Part shown: piece after piece, positions 13,401-22,409 of the stretch
Layout of the letters: every line of letters starts with the position of its first letter
How positions within the stretch are numbered: position 1 is the first letter of the stretch
Assembly: GCA_031308135.1 (NCBI GenBank)
Contig: JAHLJT010000631.1
Location: 266,028,948-266,092,947, forward strand
Length of the DNA stretch: 64,000 bases
Direction of reading: 5' to 3'
Origin: Acheta domesticus
Taxonomy: Eukaryota; Arthropoda; Insecta; Orthoptera; Gryllidae
Notes under the pieces: generated by a model
What the model was told of the DNA's origin: nothing
Databases searched by the model: none
Seen by the model: only the letters and a program-made list of their open reading frames with translations
Translations under genes and position numbers: made by a program

Positions 13401-16400
13401 AAGCCTCGACGATGGTTTTGTTACTCTTACTGAAGAGAGAAAACTGCCCTTTTAACCTTTTGCGGTCCTTTCACTTTTCCGTCTTCTTCGTCTGGCGGTC
13501 CGATGTCCCGCGTCACGGGACTTTCCTTTTTCCAGGTTCTGATCCTTTGTCCCGTGGGGCGGGACCTATATTTAACTGTGTATTATTTCACGCAGGTAAA
13601 TGGCACCGGTTTCCGTTACAACTAATTATCTTCAGAAGAGATTAGGTAGTATTTTCCTTCATTGTAGCCAGACTTTGCCCATTTTATGTTGTTTAAAAAC
13701 AGTTTGCTTACGAGGTTGCAGTTGAACTTATGATGACATCGAGAAGTAAGTGTTCGAGATTGTCGAAGCTTGAATTGTGTGAATCGGTAAACAATTCTGA
13801 GAGTTAACAATCTTCAGGAAAGTAAGAATTTGAAAACATTTTCTCGAGATATTCCGAGGAGTGTGAAGGAAATGACAGTAATGATAATTCGGACTTCGTT
13901 CATAAAATGCGATATACAGGCGTTACTGGTAATGAGGTGAAACTCTCCGCACCAAACATTAAGTTACAAAAATATGTATTATGAATTAGGCAAATAAATT
14001 AAAATGTTTTGTTTGTAATAATACGCAAAATAATTTGAAACCCAAGTACAGTTTCTTACGCCGCGGCACGTAGGACCGGTGCAACCTGCTACCTGGGGAT
14101 TTAAAGGATCGGCAACGAGGAAAACGCTGAGTCCCGCCACACGGGACAGAGGACCGCAAAGGCCTACATACTATTTAATTGAAAATCCACAACAATGTAC
14201 ATGTTGACAAAACAGTGTTAAAAGAACTGCACGTTGCTAATTATTATTGAGTAAAAATAGTAAGAAGCACTAGAAATCGAACCTACGAGCTCATGACATA
14301 ACGTACAACACCACTAAAGCAGATAAGTTAGACGTTAGCAAACACGTTATGTAAGAAACAGTAATACAAATTATAAATTATCAAGCTTTCGGCAGTTTGT
14401 GATGCAGAAAAGTAGTTGAAGAAAAAATGGTTCACTTAACCGCAGTATAGGATTAACTGTGCCAGCTACCATTGTTAAATGAACATTTAAGCGTATGTTT
14501 AACACAGTTCTACGAGTATATTATGAAGAAACATTTCGAAACACACAATACATTATTTATAGCGAAATATTTTATAACAAACTCAGGCATTTTACACATC
14601 AAATTTCTTTTTAAGATGAACTATCAATCCGGATAAATGGAATTTTGCATTTTTGTATAAATATTTTTGTATGTGTGTTTCAATTTTGGTAGTTGGACCA
14701 CAGTAAATATTGATAGCAGTTTTAATCTTCACTCATCTAGCGTGAAACTTTTCTTTTTCATTTGACAAAACTTCAAATGTTTGTTACTGGAAATAAAATT
14801 AACAATTTCTACACCCGCATTGCCTTTTGATATTGTTTTGCCAAAATTGATCTTTGGTTACCTGATTCCTTTCGAATTTGGCGATGTTTCTCCTCGCTGG
14901 AACGGCTTCTATACATCGCTTTCGGTTTTATTCTCTCTTGCACTATTTAGCGCTTTATAGCAATATCACATTTCTTTTGAAGTCGAAGGCACAGTCTCAT
15001 AAATGTTTTTCACTTTCATCACAGAAAACTCATAAATTGTGAAATCTGATTTATGTGTAGGCCAGTTTAACAGATCTCCCAGCCCTAACAATTGGTTTAA
15101 ATATTCTTTGTTCAAACTTCTCCTTGCATATCGGTAAAAGGCGACGCAACCGTCGTGCTGAAAATATGTTTCAGAAGAGAAGTTCTTGTTTACTTTTGAT
15201 AAAGAGTAAGGATAAGATGGTAAAAATTTGCCCTCAACCAAATAACATATGAGTAGGTTCACTATTACTCTAACATAAAAATTGAATTTTTGGAAGGTTT
15301 CTTAGTACCTGTCCCTCTACAGCCAAAATCATGTTTATTACATTATATATTAAAATTTTATTTTTTCTCATTACCTTAACACTATTATATCTCATTGAAA
15401 AAATATGGAAAATAATAAAATAATTTCTACTATTAGAAAAACATTTTTCTATATTTTCTCACCGCGAAATTCAGAAGCAAACAATATTTTTGAAAAAATA
15501 ATAACAAAAATATTTTTACTGCATTTTAGAACCCTGTAAGTGACTCAAAAACATCTCAAAGGGTTCTCTCGAAACGTAAATTATTGTGGATGTTTCAGAT
15601 TTTTCGACTGCTGGGCTGTGGTTAAAAAAATAAAACATTTTTGTCATTTTCCCGCATTTAAATCATGTTGACTTTAAAAATACCTTGAAAACGACTGCAA
15701 CAGATCGGTGCATTTATTTTAGTGTTTGTTAAACATTTGATTTCATTCTTGTATCACCCAAAATATCTTGAATTCGGAATGTACTAACAAATTATCATGT
15801 ATTTAAAGCATTCTAATCTTTTAGATATCATGGAAAGAGGTTATTTTGGCAGTTTATAAGAAATTAATCAACACAAAATCTTACTGATGGTGGTGATACT
15901 GGTGGATAGAGAAAACCACCCCAGTCTTACTTCGAACAGATTTCAGAAGAAACCATTGGAGAACAGAATAGTACAGACTTTTTCGCATTAGTTTTCTATT
16001 TCCTTTGATCTCGGCAAGCCACTGAAACTTGCCACATACCCCTGCCAGCTGACATTATCTCCTCTCAAAGTACATTTTTTGGACATTTTCTTAATTTTCG
16101 TTTTTTTTAATAGTAGAACGGAAATATTGTTTTAAAAATAGCTGAGATTGTCTGCTTTGCCTTGGCCTTGACTGGTAATGTCATGCGACGTCATTCTATT
16201 GGCTGACGTTTAGACTCGGAGGTTATATGAGAAACCCATGCCTTATCCCCCGTGACTAGTCTAAAAGTTTGTCACCATCCTTATGATATCGAAAACGAGA
16301 GGAAGAAATTCTTTTCAGTTTTGGAGACTCAGTAAGTAACCCAACGGGCGCACAATTTTCGAAATTGCAAATTTTCACACACAATTTTGTACAAAGTTGT

Positions 16401-19400
16401 TCTACTCACGTTCGGAAATTCCAAGTCTAAGCTTGAAATAGGGAATCGTCGATCTTCACGAATTTTTTCGTCAACTACATTGACCAAATTGTCTGTGACC
16501 ACTGGTTGTCGACCAGAGAGTGGTTCATCATGCATATTTTTCCGTCCTTCATTAAAAGCTCGCAACCACTTACGCACTTTACTGTCACTCAATACGTTAG
16601 AACCGTACATTTCGCTTATCTGCCGATGAATTTCTGCCGCTGAAACGTTTCTTGCTGACAAAAACCGAATCATCGACATTACCTTACAGTGAGCGGGCCG
16701 ATTGATAGTCTTCAACATTACGAACTGACACTGAAAACAGCACGCAGCAGTAACCACGCTGATAGCGGCATTTGGCGCGCAAGGCATGCCGGGAGTCGGC
16801 GCGCATGCGTATGGTGATATTCGCGCGAAGTTCAATTAGTTACGGTGAATCGGACCTTACTTTCGGAATAACCTACTTATTTTAGAGATGTATTTAAATA
16901 CATAAAGTAGGTGTATTTAAAAAAATAATTACTAAAATACATTCAATACAGACGAAGAAGAAAGTTTAGAACGATGACAGTTTTTTGTTTTTATTCCGCT
17001 AGTGAAGGCACCTCATTGAAACAAAAATGAAAGCTCCTTTTAGCTGTTAAATTTGGATTTTCTTGATTTTTAAATGATAATTTCAAATCATTAAAAATCC
17101 TGGACATTGATGAGACTAAAAAAGTGTTTATTCGTTATAACACTAGTTTGTGTTCATCCGCGCTAGTTGAATGGTGGTTTTCCTTGGCAGGTTTATACAT
17201 TCGCCAACTAGAGATTTTATTGTGTGATGATTTGTTTGAAACATTATTCGTTTTTAAAGGAAATTCCATTTCTTTGTGTTAAACATATTTTTGATATAAT
17301 TTTATGTTTGACACTCTTTATACATATAGTTACAATACATTAAAATATTTATAGTTCAAAAATTAGTTTGACTATTAATTAGTAATTTATTGTATTTGAC
17401 AATTATAATATACTAGCGTACCCGTGCCAGAACTCTCACATGTTAAACGTTCCCTATCCCTTTGTATATCCTTTCTATTAAGGACCGTGGTTAATAAAAC
17501 ATGTTTATTTGTTTAAAAATGTATAAATATATGTTCTTGGAAAAATTCATACTTCTTTAAAAACAACATTTGAAGAAATTATTTTATCTTTCTCGAGAAT
17601 TTGCTTTTCGCTTCCTTTGATTGCCACAATAATATTAGAAAAGGCTTTTGCACTTGAGGAGACCGAGTAAAGTAGTGCGAAACGTGTTTGTTTAAAAATG
17701 TATTAAGGTAACTTGCAATGTACTAACACAATATCAAATAAAAATAAAAAGCAATGCAATTGATGTTTAAAAGAAATTTCCAACTAAGATTTATTCAGTA
17801 TTATGGAGAGTTTTCTTGAAACAATTCACAACAGTTCCTTAAAGGCAACATTTGACGTAATTATTTAATATTTTTGACAGCTTTTAGCTTTTTGTGATAG
17901 TCAAAAAAATATTAGCTTTTGATTTTGAGAAAGCTACGTGACTGAATCCGCTGACTTGAAACTTTCAATGAATCCCTGCTGAGAACGAAAATACTGGTAA
18001 AGGTAAAACACAAACACAGTCGTCACTCTTCACTGTACATCGACATACCTCAATTAGGTACATAGATAGCACTTACAGTCCACAGCTAAACATTAATTGA
18101 ATGGTTTCACTACACTCATAAGACACATCTCCCTAGGTATCAAGCAATTATAATAATACTTCTAGTTGTTGCTGGGGAGCAAATCTTGAATTAATGATTA
18201 GTAAAATAAACCTAGTCAGACTGCACGAACCACGGTATAAACAGAAAGCGTAAATATAATATTGAGGAATCTAAGCCTTCTAAGCATGTCGTCACGAAAA
18301 TTGCTACCAGCAGCAAGGGCTGAAATATTGAGATGGCCTTGATAATATTGAAGCGCGGAACCGAAAATTTAATTGAATATCGAGAAATATCTTATCTTGT
18401 AGATTGTGGTATGAAAAACGTTTCTTTGAGGCCTTCGCTTCAAAATTTTATTTTTAAGACCCTAGAGCACTTTGTTTAGGAGTTATTTGACGAAAAACTT
18501 TGGCAAGTGTCGCGGGTTGCAATTGACTTGAATATTTAGATACCTTTTTTAAACAAACCCTTCATATTTTTAAAGTCAAAGTGCAATTCGTCACGTTTTC
18601 GTGAAATTATCTTTGTTTAGAAACCTCATTTATAAAGATTGGTTGCGTGTGAGAGCCGCAACGGAAAGGTGTACTATTGAAATAATAAGGAGACGATATG
18701 GTGACAATAAAAAAGTATACCGTACAAAATTATTATATATGTACAGTATTTTGAGTATTTGAAGTATTTTAAATACTTATGTATTTAGCACATCAAGTCC
18801 TAATGTACCTTGTGTGTGTATTTAAATACATATTTATAAAATATTTTTGCGAAGTATTTAAAAACTAAATTTGAAGTATTTTCCCAAACCCGGTAATGAG
18901 GTTTACATAAAATGATGACAAATGTGTTAATTCGGAGAGAAATCGGAGTATAAAAAGTAAGAAATAACTGTTTCTAAATGAAAGTACGTGCTTTTTAGCA
19001 TGTCTAGTATACAGGATGAATTGGTCCTCGTTGCTCATACTGAACCCGATGATCGATTGCACTAAGAAAAAGAAATAGTCTAAACCCTATTCAAAATTTT
19101 GAAAAACGTTTTTTGTCATTGGTCTTTATTTTTTTTGCAAAAAAGGTAGCCCAAATATTACATTAAATATTGTCCTCTATTGCTAAGTTACCTGTTCCCT
19201 GTCTTCTTAGCTAACGAATGTGAAAGAGGGGGAAAAATTCTTAAGTGTTATTTACGATAGCTTTTTGGATTTGCGTATGTTTCCAAAATTTCACGTTTTT
19301 ACCTCGTGTAACAGAAGCTTTACAAGTGTTCAAAACAGCCTCCTCCTGCGCGCCAAGTAATAACCATCACGCTATTATTATTTTATCCGAACGGGGAGCA

Positions 19401-21127
19401 CATCAATTGCCCGTACTTTCTTGACTGAGCACTGACAATTGTTTAAAAATTGAATGAAAGTTACAAACAAATTGTTCTCGACTGCTCTCTAATTAAACTT
19501 AAAACTACGGATTTCTTAATGGACTCGTGGTGTACGGACTCGTTTCTTTGATTGTAAAAATCGAACCCTGGTAATCCCTGAATAATTTTTGTGTATCGAA
19601 AACTCAAAAAACAATAACAACAGTGAACAAAACGAAAAGAAAAACACACTATCCAACAATTCATGCAATTGTTATTAAAATAATTGTCGCTGCTTTCCTG
19701 CTTCTCAGTAATACCGCACCACAGACTATACATCTTTACTCTATGACCGCACGGACTGTGCAGGTTATCACTAAACCCCTTTATATTGTGTCCTTTCCGA
19801 GGATGTACCTTTCAACCACCTTTTTTTATTCACTGACACCGGGTGATTTTAAGTGTAACTCGTAAATATTTGTAAATACTCGTAATTTTACACTCATCCT
19901 TTCTATTTCAATGTCAAGAAAATTCCAACTTACTTGGTCTTGATAGCCGATCTCAAAACAAAGAATGATGGCCCAGATTAATTTTCTGGTTCAAATGCAA
20001 ATTATTTTACATCAGTTAAAATGTTGATATTCACCTACAACCAGTATTAAAATTATTTCACAGTTTTAACAAATTATATTTCTTTTGAATTTTCTATAAC
20101 ACGTACTGTCCCATGAAACCCTGAGAGACCCTGTTTGCGTAAATAATTCTTCGGTTCTATTAATGTTCACTCAAGCAAGTTTTACATTTCTCCAAGCTAC
20201 CAAATGCTACATGGATCATTATAAAACTCACTTTGTGACTATTACTTTTTCGAAGTCTGTACGTAGCGTCGATCTTACTTAGAGGACGTTTGGTTATACT
20301 ATTCACGCCTGGCTTCAATGTAGTCATGCTCTCGTATAGAAATACAATAGGTCAGCCCGTCCAGAAGTTCAACGCCTTTGATTCCGTTGAATTACTGTAA
20401 TGAGTGGACTCCAAACTGGTTTCTAATACTCGCAGCCTACGTAAGTATACTCAATGTACTCCGGTCATGGAACACAGAAAAGCTGAAAGTATGAATTTGC
20501 GTGTTAGCACGGTCATTTCTATACGTCATTACTATTGTGAACTACATTACTATTGTATCGTGCATACTACTGCCATGCACTTTTGCCATCACCTCAATTT
20601 GCATGCATTAAGAATTTACTTAAATGCAATTATAAGGTCAATTACCTATTACAGGGTTGCTCTCGTCTTCGAACGTCTGTAGTAACTCCAAATTCACTAC
20701 TTGTAAATTTCAGTTGTACGCACTTTAACTCCAAGGACCTCTTTTCGGCAGACGTCGAGAATAAATGAGACAGAATTTTCCGTTAATACTACTCACTTCC
20801 AGTTCTCTGTGTATAACTTCCACGCTTTTTCTAGCCCGCCCTCCAAAGCCGGTGGACTTCCCTTACCATCGCCGCTAGGCACTAGATGTTCGGTGATCTG
20901 CTCTTATTATTCAGAGATGCGAATTTAATCAATTTCACTGTCATGGATGTGAATCGCACCAACTTCTCCAAGATACCGGTCACAGTATATGTGTATTACT
21001 ATACATTGATTGAAAATTAGAAAATTCGCCAATCTTAAAGCCTTATTTTTAATCAGGGCCATTTAACCCTGGTGTACTCACCAAAGGCGACACTCAAGAT
21101 GTACAAGAAGCTTAAGACGTTAAACAT
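824..21127 (-). CDS. Trypsin gene 1, secreted trypsin-like serine protease, six exons
   Basis: Exons on the minus strand are 21127-21082, 9690-9608, 8506-8418, 8335-8200, 1671-1564 and 1201-824. They join in frame into 279 residues. The protein starts with a signal peptide ([16 protein letters not shown]) and an activation peptide ending [10 protein letters not shown]. His57 is in TAAHC (exon 3), Asp102 in DYDIAVIR (exon 4) and Ser195 in GDSGGP (exon 6). Asp189 (DSCQGDSGG) with Gly at 216 and 226 predicts cleavage after Lys/Arg. The three usual invertebrate trypsin disulfides (42-58, 168-182, 191-220) are present. Family knowledge: such proteases are secreted, mostly as digestive zymogens activated at R-IVGG. 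Introns 1 and 4 are 11.4 and 6.5 kb and full of transposons; intron 3 is only 82 bp. The C-terminus carries an extra hydrophobic tail described under exon 6. Exon joins are inferred from GT-AG sites, phase and the parallel structure of gene 2. Confidence 0.9.
1222..1490. mobile_element. 269-bp foldback insertion in intron 5 of gene 1, 12-bp target duplication
   Basis: Two identical 96-base arms (1221-1316 and 1363-1458) lie in inverted orientation around a 46-base spacer, with a 32-base tail only on the right. The 12-base word AGACTCACGTTA occurs at 1210-1221 and 1491-1502. Removing the insert and one copy leaves an 81-bp intron, the length of intron 5 in gene 2 (81 bp) and gene 3 (80 bp). 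The arm reads as a CTGAAGA...GTGGGCGAAACG hairpin, a pattern I associate with the ends of Penelope-like retroelements; that class call is an inference. Confidence 0.8.
1564..1671 (-). CDS. Trypsin gene 1, exon 5
   Basis: This is a 36-codon phase-0 exon between TTTTGCAG and GTAAGT. It encodes the strand and loop region from LSSNITLG to TGWGTTT, the GWG segment that precedes the autolysis loop. It differs from exon 5 of gene 2 at 7 of 36 residues and is far from exon 5 of gene 3. Confidence 0.93.
1740..2310 (-). repeat. Repeat family A, partial copy
   Basis: The stretch with CCGTCC-like runs, the AAGCCCC..GGACATTT segment and the CGAAAGTTT..CGGCG..CTACAA segment matches the order seen at 45090-45500. 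It is a decayed piece of the dispersed AT-rich family A, lying in intron 4 of gene 1. No coding capacity is visible. Confidence 0.6.
2525..3026 (+). mobile_element. 5'-truncated CR1/Jockey-like LINE 3' end, TCTA tail
   Basis: The plus strand encodes the last residues of a LINE ORF2 ([18 protein letters not shown]), resembling the terminus of the copy at 62213-62650. An AT-rich 3' UTR follows, with the tandem GAAGTGAAGTG motif and a terminal ATCT tetranucleotide run. The shared GTGAAGTG motif and tail show that both copies belong to one family. It is antisense to the trypsin gene. Confidence 0.75.
3000..3026 (+). repeat. (ATCT)n tail of the LINE
   Basis: About six units of ATCT at the 3' end of the LINE fragment. 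The same tetranucleotide occurs in the opposite orientation at 61727-61740, so it is a retrotransposition tail and not an independent microsatellite. Confidence 0.8.
3030..3500. other. Intron DNA without recognised feature
   Basis: A short, moderately GC-balanced stretch has an open frame at 3101-3304 (+) and a longer one on the other strand (3043-3429). Neither shows a domain, a start context or similarity within the window. It is most likely old repeat DNA. Confidence 0.4.
3541..4127. mobile_element. TIR element of 587 bp with TTA target duplication
   Basis: The ends are inverted repeats of about 65 bp: CACGCAACACTCACCGTGCT at the left, and its near-complement ending TGGTGAGTGTTGCGTG at the right. 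TTA flanks both sides (3538-3540 and 4128-4130). A 3-bp TTA duplication is typical of PIF/Harbinger transposons. The interior has a GC-richer part with no recognisable transposase, so it is a non-autonomous element. Confidence 0.7.
4231..4574. repeat. Tandem duplication of about 170 bp
   Basis: Two diverged units (4231-4399 and 4400-4574) both begin ATTAGTCGGC and share blocks such as CGTGCTCCGC, CATTGCATC and CACTGCCTC. They lie in an unusually GC-rich part of intron 4. The stretch from 4130 to about 5170 could be the regulatory end of an LTR-type element, but I see no paired LTR or coding remnant. Confidence 0.65.
4575..5600. other. Intron 4 DNA, unclassified
   Basis: Mixed sequence follows the 170-bp repeats and becomes AT-rich after 5020. 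A small open frame (4789-5019, +) has no recognisable domain. No exon-like similarity to the trypsins is present. Confidence 0.35.
5605..6470 (+). repeat. Repeat family B, internally rearranged copy
   Basis: It begins with AGCGTACCCGTGCGAGAA and ends near CTACTGAAATAATATAGGAG, the same ends as the fuller copy at 17410-18690. Shared internal blocks include GCGCCGGACCAGC, TTTTTAAAGTCAAAGTG and the TATAAAG..GGTGGCGTGTG segment. No reading frame is conserved among copies, so this is a non-coding dispersed repeat of unknown class. Confidence 0.65.
6471..7360. other. Intron 4 DNA, unclassified
   Basis: AT-rich, with one 80-codon open frame at 7034-7276 that lacks any recognisable feature. I see nothing that supports a gene. 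Confidence 0.35.
7361..7407. repeat. (CT)n microsatellite
   Basis: A nearly uninterrupted CT dinucleotide run of about 47 bases in intron 4 of gene 1. Confidence 0.95.
7440..7700 (+). repeat. Repeat family B fragment
   Basis: The GGCATTGGTAGTATCGATAA, GCGCCGGACCAGC and GTGAGTAACGTTTTTTTAGG segments match the central part of family B (compare 18250-18500 and the reverse of 50030-50150). Confidence 0.6.
8200..8335 (-). CDS. Trypsin gene 1, exon 4 (Asp102)
   Basis: The exon carries one base completing the previous codon plus 45 codons, ending CGC|GTAAGT. It encodes YTVRAGSS through DYDIAVIR. Asp102 of the catalytic triad is in the DI pair. It is three codons shorter than exon 4 of gene 2 in the surface loop. 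Confidence 0.93.
8418..8506 (-). CDS. Trypsin gene 1, exon 3 (His57)
   Basis: This 89-bp exon has acceptor ACTAG and donor GTGAGT. It encodes [17 protein letters not shown] and [10 protein letters not shown], giving the 42-58 disulfide and catalytic His57. It is separated from exon 4 by an 82-bp intron. Confidence 0.95.
8507..9607. other. Intron 2 of gene 1
   Basis: The first 150 bases next to exon 3 resemble the matching intron start in gene 2 (35477-35680), so the duplication included intron sequence. The rest is AT-rich with no recognised element. Confidence 0.5.
9608..9690 (-). CDS. Trypsin gene 1, exon 2 (activation peptide and IVGG)
   Basis: The exon carries two bases completing the last signal-peptide codon (Ala) plus 27 codons. 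It encodes [12 protein letters not shown], the zymogen activation peptide, then [15 protein letters not shown]. Cleavage after Arg frees Ile16. Acceptor TTTTCAG; donor GTAATC. Confidence 0.95.
9700..11580. other. Intron 1 of gene 1, no feature recognised
   Basis: AT-rich to about 11150, then more GC-balanced with short open frames at 11161-11376 and 11380-11622. These have no recognisable domain and overlap no exon-like pattern. Confidence 0.35.
11990..12330 (+). pseudogene. piggyBac-like transposase N-terminal remnant
   Basis: From ATG at about 11991 the reading frame gives an acidic N-terminus with several stops. After a frame change it gives [25 protein letters not shown] and TADM. This order (acidic leader, NPLPSTRT-like motif, GAKG/AKN motif, W..FFT.EM) is the start of piggyBac-family transposases. 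The DDD catalytic core is absent, so this is a dead 5' fragment. Assignment rests on remembered family motifs. Confidence 0.5.
12540..13425 (+). pseudogene. Tc1-like transposase pseudogene
   Basis: Reading the plus strand through several frameshifts and stops recovers Tc1 landmarks in order: SDETFF near 12870, the [14 protein letters not shown] segment, FQHDDSSV near 13140 and [15 protein letters not shown] near 13240. These correspond to the three acidic catalytic positions (D, D, E), followed by the C-terminal helix ending ITRRLQA. It cannot make a working enzyme. It lies in intron 1 of trypsin gene 1, antisense to it. Confidence 0.75.
13456..14164. mobile_element. piggyBac-like non-autonomous element
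   Basis: The left end is TTAA (13452-13455) then CCTTTTGCGGTCC. The right end is GGACCGCAAAGGCC, its inverted partner, but the right TTAA has decayed. Both subterminal regions carry the imperfect palindrome GTCCCG-N5-CGGGAC (13505, 13549, 14131). Inside, a plus-strand frame starting near 13735 gives [14 protein letters not shown] and an acidic stretch, resembling a piggyBac N-terminus with stops. It is a deletion derivative. Confidence 0.6.
14170..14960. other. Intron 1 of gene 1, AT-rich
   Basis: No gene recognised. The right part may belong to the transposon whose transposase relic lies at 14966-15262, because it sits immediately 3' of that coding remnant, but no terminal repeats are visible. 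Confidence 0.35.
14966..15262 (-). pseudogene. mariner-like transposase C-terminal fragment
   Basis: This 98-codon frame contains [19 protein letters not shown] and [20 protein letters not shown]. These correspond to the second catalytic Asp (QHDG/QQDG) and the W-P-x-x-S-x-D block with the third acidic residue in mariner/IS630-type transposases of insects. The N-terminal two thirds is missing. Several core positions are altered (P-P-R-S to T-H-K-S), indicating an inactive relic. Confidence 0.6.
15270..15955. other. Intron 1 of gene 1, AT-rich, nothing recognised
   Basis: Very AT-rich with homopolymer runs. No open frame, exon-like similarity or terminal repeat was identified. Confidence 0.4.
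15960..16150 (+). repeat. Repeat family A fragment
   Basis: The stretch beginning with TTAGTTTTCTATTTCCTTTG and running to TAATAGTAGAACGGAAATA matches the same part of family A at 21470-21630, 22520-22640 and 32010-32160. Confidence 0.65.
16205..16835 (-). pseudogene. mariner-family transposase pseudogene (N-terminal half)
   Basis: The minus strand encodes the mariner DNA-binding part: a helix-turn-helix ([20 protein letters not shown]), [14 protein letters not shown], the LSGRQP linker, and [19 protein letters not shown] with the second helix-turn-helix. After a frameshift near 16329 it continues as LLTESQKLKR and [12 protein letters not shown], matching the GDE-type first catalytic motif. 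The end is lost at about 16205. It resembles the HTH of SETMAR-type mariners. Residues upstream of [12 protein letters not shown] in the same frame are probably not part of the protein. Confidence 0.8.
16840..17400. other. Intron 1 of gene 1, AT-rich
   Basis: No supported feature. A stretch around 17000-17110 loosely resembles family A (TGAAAGCTC..TTAAATTTGG), too weak to annotate. Confidence 0.35.
17410..18690 (+). repeat. Repeat family B, fullest plus-strand copy
   Basis: It begins ACTAGCGTACCCGTGCCAGA and runs to TACTATTGAAATAATAAGGA. The reverse complement of 49775-50890 follows the same order through the TCTAAGCCTT, GCTGAAATATT and CGTTTCTTTGAGG blocks. The family is about 1.1-1.3 kb, AT-rich, without a shared open frame or obvious terminal repeats. 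Confidence 0.7.
18725..18895. repeat. GTATTT/AAATAC-rich simple repeat
   Basis: Repeated AAGTATTT and its complement AAATACTT occur in both orientations, so the strand can fold on itself. It may be the end of a hAT-type MITE but has no clear boundaries. Confidence 0.4.
18900..21075. other. Intron 1 of gene 1 near exon 1, no feature recognised
   Basis: AT-rich with scattered short frames (19461-19733, 19623-19865, 20404-20682), none with a domain or coding signature. No transposon ends were found. Confidence 0.35.
21082..21127 (-). CDS. Trypsin gene 1, exon 1 (signal peptide)
   Basis: ATG at 21127 starts [15 protein letters not shown]. The exon ends TTTG|GTGAGT in phase 1. Joined to exon 2 it completes Ala, giving a 16-residue signal peptide. 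The match to exon 1 of gene 2, including ILSVAF and the donor, fixes this small exon, which is too short to stand out alone. Confidence 0.9.
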
Positions 21128-21275
21128 GTTGACGGCTTCTGCGACAATTTTTCTGCCAGGTCTGTCAGTAGGAATTTATAGAAACTTAATGCTATCAGGA
21201 TTATTGCGGCTTAATGCAGCTGCTATCAAACTGACAGGGTTTAATGATATCATGAGATATCATGAGATAAGTTAG
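21128..21275 (-). promoter_or_regulatory. Promoter of trypsin gene 1: TATA box and GATA block
   Basis: On the minus strand TATAAAT lies at 21180-21174, about 50 bases upstream of the ATG, implying a 5' UTR of roughly 20 bases. About 130 bases upstream lie two GATATC palindromes (21246-21251, 21256-21261) and GAGATAAG (21264-21271). The 18-bp block 21256-21273 recurs upstream of gene 2 with one mismatch. GATA factors are known activators of insect midgut genes; their use here is inferred. Confidence 0.6.
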
Positions 21276-21432
21276 TAAATAAGATTGCATTTTTTAAAAT
21301 TCTATTGCATCAAACGAACATTTTATTTATCAATTTTATTTATTGTATCAACAGAACATTTATTGTATCAAGAGAAATTTAATTACATTTGATTACTTTA
21401 CGATGGTTATTGATTCATTAATGAAAATATAA

Positions 21433-22185
21433 CAAGAGGTGCTACAGAATGGCACATACTTCTCGTATTAGTTTTCTTTCTCGTATTAGTTTTCTATTTC
21501 ATTTCGTCTCGGCTAGCTATTCGGACTTGACACATACTCTTGCTAAGTACCATCCATGGCCACGCAAACTACATTTTTTGATATTTTCTTAATTTTTCGG
21601 ATTCTTGATAGTAGAACGGAAATAATATTTTAAAACTATTACAGGACAGTAAAAATTCGTCTTAAATCACAATTTTATTTCAAAGATTTTTTAGGAAAAT
21701 GACGCTTAAGCGCTACTGTAAATGCGAAAAGTGAAGCTCTTTTTCACAGGAATTTTTTGTGATTTCGAAAACTTCATTAGTAGTCATTTGAAGCACATTA
21801 ACTCACAAACACAATAGTGTTTACAAAATGCAGAAAATATGCGTTATAAAGGTGTGGGAGATCTTTCAAAATAAATTTAATTTTTGAAAAATCAAAAAAT
21901 ACCCCGTAATTAAGTTTACGTAATATAAAAGTGTGCAATTAGCTCTATTCGTTTGAAACGTTTGAAGAAAAAATACGAACGAAAAGTTTTCGAACACGCC
22001 ATTTATATCTCGAAAACTTAAGTTTTCAAGAAATTTATGTTTCTATTTATTGTTTTATCCTTTAGTTAAACAAATAATTTGTTTTGTTTCCCTCTCACAT
22101 CGTTTTTATTAACATTAGCGGCGATTTGTTCACATTATTGAATTAATCAGTACATATACTTTAAATAATGTCATATAAACTCACT
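21433..22185 (+). repeat. Repeat family A copy
   Basis: It starts GGTGCTACAGAATGGCACA. It contains TAGTAGAACGGAAATAATAT and several subunits with GCGAAA..AGCTC and TTTCACAG. The last 100 bases (CTCTCACATCG to TAAATAATGTC) are inverted relative to the rest, so the copy is rearranged. It lies just upstream of the gene 1 promoter. Confidence 0.65.
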
Positions 22186-22409
22186 GCTTATTTCAATTTC
22201 CACTACACTTAACATTACCGGTTAGGTTAACGGGTTCTATTGCAAATAAATAAAACATTTATATTTGACAATAACACAATGATGTTGTTTGTTCCTACAA
22301 TAAAAGGAGGAAGCCTCTCTCAAATATGCGAAAATTCACACATTTAAGTCAAGCAAATAACATTTTAGAACTAGTAAGAAAAGTGGACCAGTTTACCCAA
22401 CTCTCTCCT

